A stretch of DNA of 64,000 nt, taken from NCBI GenBank assembly GCA_963709995.1, contig CAVPYN010000011.1, positions 62,001 to 126,000 of the forward strand. Reading direction: 5' to 3'. The position numbers and the translations under genes were made by a program. This DNA is from JAUIIK01 sp963709995 (lineage in GTDB: Bacteria > Chloroflexota > Chloroflexia > Thermomicrobiales > CFX8). How positions within the stretch are numbered: the first letter of the stretch is position 1; every line of letters starts with the position of its first letter. The notes under the pieces are model-generated. The model searched no databases. It saw nothing but the letters and a program-made list of their open reading frames with translations, and was not told where the DNA came from. Positions 59,904-64,000 of the stretch are shown here, one piece after another.

Positions 59904-61013
59904 TCAGGCGAATCGCTCCGGCCGGAAGTTGACCAAGAGCGGAGCGACGCGTCCAGAGATGATCTCATCTGCCACGACCTCTGGCAGCAGCGCGCCTAGC
60001 GTTATGGCCGAGTGCGTCACGATCTCGCCATATCCGGGAATAGCTGGTAGCAACCCAGCGCTCGTGCGCCCGTCAGCTGGAATGGGGCGGGTCGCAACTG
60101 TCCAGCGTGACACCCGCGCGTTCTCCGCGTCCGGCACATAGGTCTTGAACCGGGCAACCAGTTCCTGCGCCCATTCCCATGGATGATCTCCAGACGTTAT
60201 CCCCGCGTCAGCATCATGATGATGGAGCGCCACCAGACCGCCACCGTCCGGCCGCATGTGCAGCCGGGGAGCGTGGATTACCCGCCCGATAATCCCATCC
60301 GGAATGCCCGATACCCGGGTGACGAATCCAAGGGTTGGGGCCAAAGGCAACGCGCGTCCTGCCATCGCGGCAATCCGGTCCGCCCAGGGACCAGCGCAGT
60401 TCATCACAAGGTCACAGGGCAGAATCTCGCTATTAGCGAGCCGCACGCCGGCAACGCGCCCATCCTGCATTTCGAAGCTGGCAACCTCGCAGCCAAATCG
60501 AAGCTCTGCCCCAGCGTCGCCAGCCATCCTGGCCATTTCTCCAGCAAGCCGCGGACCATCGATCCAACCCTCGCTGGGGAAAAAGGCAAGACGTTCGACT
60601 TCTTCGCCAACCCGCACCCGTGGCTCAAGCCGGGCAGCGTCATCCGGTGATATCCACTCTGCTGGATATTCCCAGCGCTGGAGCTCCGCCACCCGCACTT
60701 CGAGGTCTTCCTCGATTTCTCCCGAATCCATCCACGCTTCGCCCTCTGACCAGACGATGTTCCCGCCATCGTGATACCAGGGTGTTTCGCCAAGTTCATC
60801 GCGCAATAGGAGATGAGCCTCCATTCCGGCGAGGTTGAGCCGAAAGTAATCCTCAGGCCGTTTCGAATTTGCGTTGTACCAGGAGAAGCTCGAGCCGGTC
60901 GTGCCAGTCGAAGGACTACCCTGCTCCACCAACACGACATCCTGACCGCGACTCGCGAGCCGCCATGCCAGCCCCGATCCCACGACTCCTGCTCCGACAA
61001 CGATCACCCGCAT
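59904..61013 (-). CDS. FAD-dependent amino-acid/amine oxidoreductase (DAO family)
   Basis: About 369 residues. 'MRVIVVGAGVVGSGLAWRLA' is the FAD-binding GxGxxG fold with the acidic end in 'DVVLVEQGSPSTGTTGSSFS', the latter typical of DAO/glycine-oxidase-like enzymes. The central FAD contact is 'LPCDLVMNCAGPWADRIAAM', and the C-terminal one is 'GEIVTHSAITLGALLPEVVA'. 'RPIPADGRTSAGLLPAIPG' is the usual late substrate region. ATG 61013 is chosen because it starts the FAD fold; an in-frame ATG at 61046 adds eleven residues of no known role. Substrate unknown; cytosolic. Confidence 0.88.
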   Translation of the reverse strand: MRVIVVGAGVVGSGLAWRLASRGQDVVLVEQGSPSTGTTGSSFSWYNANSKRPEDYFRLNLAGMEAHLLLRDELGETPWYHDGGNIVWSEGEAWMDSGEIEEDLEVRVAELQRWEYPAEWISPDDAARLEPRVRVGEEVERLAFFPSEGWIDGPRLAGEMARMAGDAGAELRFGCEVASFEMQDGRVAGVRLANSEILPCDLVMNCAGPWADRIAAMAGRALPLAPTLGFVTRVSGIPDGIIGRVIHAPRLHMRPDGGGLVALHHHDADAGITSGDHPWEWAQELVARFKTYVPDAENARVSRWTVATRPIPADGRTSAGLLPAIPGYGEIVTHSAITLGALLPEVVADEIISGRVAPLLVNFRPERFA

Positions 61014-61374
61014 CAAATTGCTCCATCCGCGCCACGAGGTTTCCATTCAATTCACATTCTAGGACGATTTCCGAGTACTTCGGGGATAGGCTCTCGCTCA
61101 ACGATCAGTCTCCCAACCGGCTTCGTTCATCAGCAGGGCGATTGTCATCGCCCGGTTATCGGATGACTGTTGCCTGCCGGCAGCATCCCCCGTACCATGC
61201 TCTAGCTAACCTGCGCCGTCAGCTTGTGCTGGAGCCGCAGATGACAATTAGCGCGGAATGAGGCGTCCCGGGAGATTTCAAGCCAGTATGACGGGATGCC
61301 GGACAGTTTTGATTGGTTTCCTTTCCTGACGTCTTGGCTTCTTGTTCGCAGGATAATCAACGACGGGAGAAATT
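61014..61374. other. Intergenic stretch, no gene seen
   Basis: About 360 bases between divergent genes. GCGTCCCG near 61263 can pair with CGGGATGC near 61293 and is followed by a short T-run, a weak terminator-like hairpin. A GATAAT is present about 20 bases ahead of the glucosidase start, without a clear -35 partner. No ORF with coding bias. Confidence 0.45.

Positions 61375-64000
<2,626 letters not shown>

Noticed and set aside
17653..61300. A 21-base near match (CAAGCCAGTA-GACGGGATGC) at about 17653 and 61281
   Set aside because: One copy is inside the end of the SPFH gene; a single match of this length in 64 kb of biased sequence can arise by chance.

Overview
The window is high-GC bacterial chromosome (roughly 60 % G+C by eye) with closely packed genes on both strands. 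The closest fit is a Chloroflexota bacterium of the Thermomicrobia type. Reasons: a NurA-HerA pair, several very large LuxR-type ATPase regulators, secreted enzymes ending in 'YF-G-E-xHP' repeats, a T-box leader, and a riboflavin operon in ribD-ribE-ribBA-ribH order behind an FMN riboswitch. There is no rRNA or tRNA gene, no CRISPR array and no recognisable transposase. The taxonomic call is inference.

Layout. 0-3.7 kb (minus): a truncated M42 peptidase, a coiled-coil hypothetical protein and a two-gene ABC exporter. The exporter sits behind a leader with a promoter, a 43-codon leader ORF and an intrinsic terminator. 4.0-6.7 kb: a PNPOx-like flavoprotein (minus), then metG (plus) behind a T-box whose specifier reads AUG. 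metG is broken by five frameshifts. 6.8-10.1 kb: NurA and HerA, with a decayed nucleotidyltransferase on the other strand overlapping the herA stop. 10.6-20.9 kb: gltX, a YVTN-type beta-propeller, an AceE-like pyruvate dehydrogenase E1, a secreted glycosidase, an SPFH protein and a PAP2/YjdF-like membrane fusion. 21-26 kb: an alpha/beta hydrolase, a PLP gamma-family enzyme, transketolase and CsbD. 26.2-30.1 kb: FMN riboswitch and riboflavin operon. 30.4-38.6 kb: a 1416-residue subtilase, a membrane protein, a methyltransferase and an S9 peptidase. 38.6-49.6 kb: a pair of inverted repeats, three LuxR-type STAND regulators (two of them tandem paralogs with matching promoters), an acyl-CoA ligase and an alpha/beta hydrolase. 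49.6-56.6 kb: small ORFs, a PAP2-kinase-like fusion broken by frameshifts, and a MacB-like ABC exporter. 56.7-64 kb: an HpcH/HpaI aldolase, YebC, a K+ channel with RCK domain, a DAO-family oxidoreductase and a truncated GH63-like glucosidase.

How parts work together. The rib genes are a complete route from GTP and ribulose-5-phosphate to riboflavin, apart from the dephosphorylation step, under FMN control. The T-box should switch metG on when uncharged tRNA-Met accumulates. The 2.7-4.0 kb leader looks like translation-coupled attenuation of a drug-type exporter. NurA and HerA should form a DNA end-processing machine.

Quality caution. Single-base frameshifts cluster at 0-6.7 kb and 49.9-52.5 kb, with scattered ones at about 10.26, 18.3, 59.46 and 63.39 kb. 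Many fall in homopolymers, and conserved sequence continues in the next frame. Assembly indel error is at least as likely as true pseudogenisation, so these genes are given as whole spans with the break positions named.
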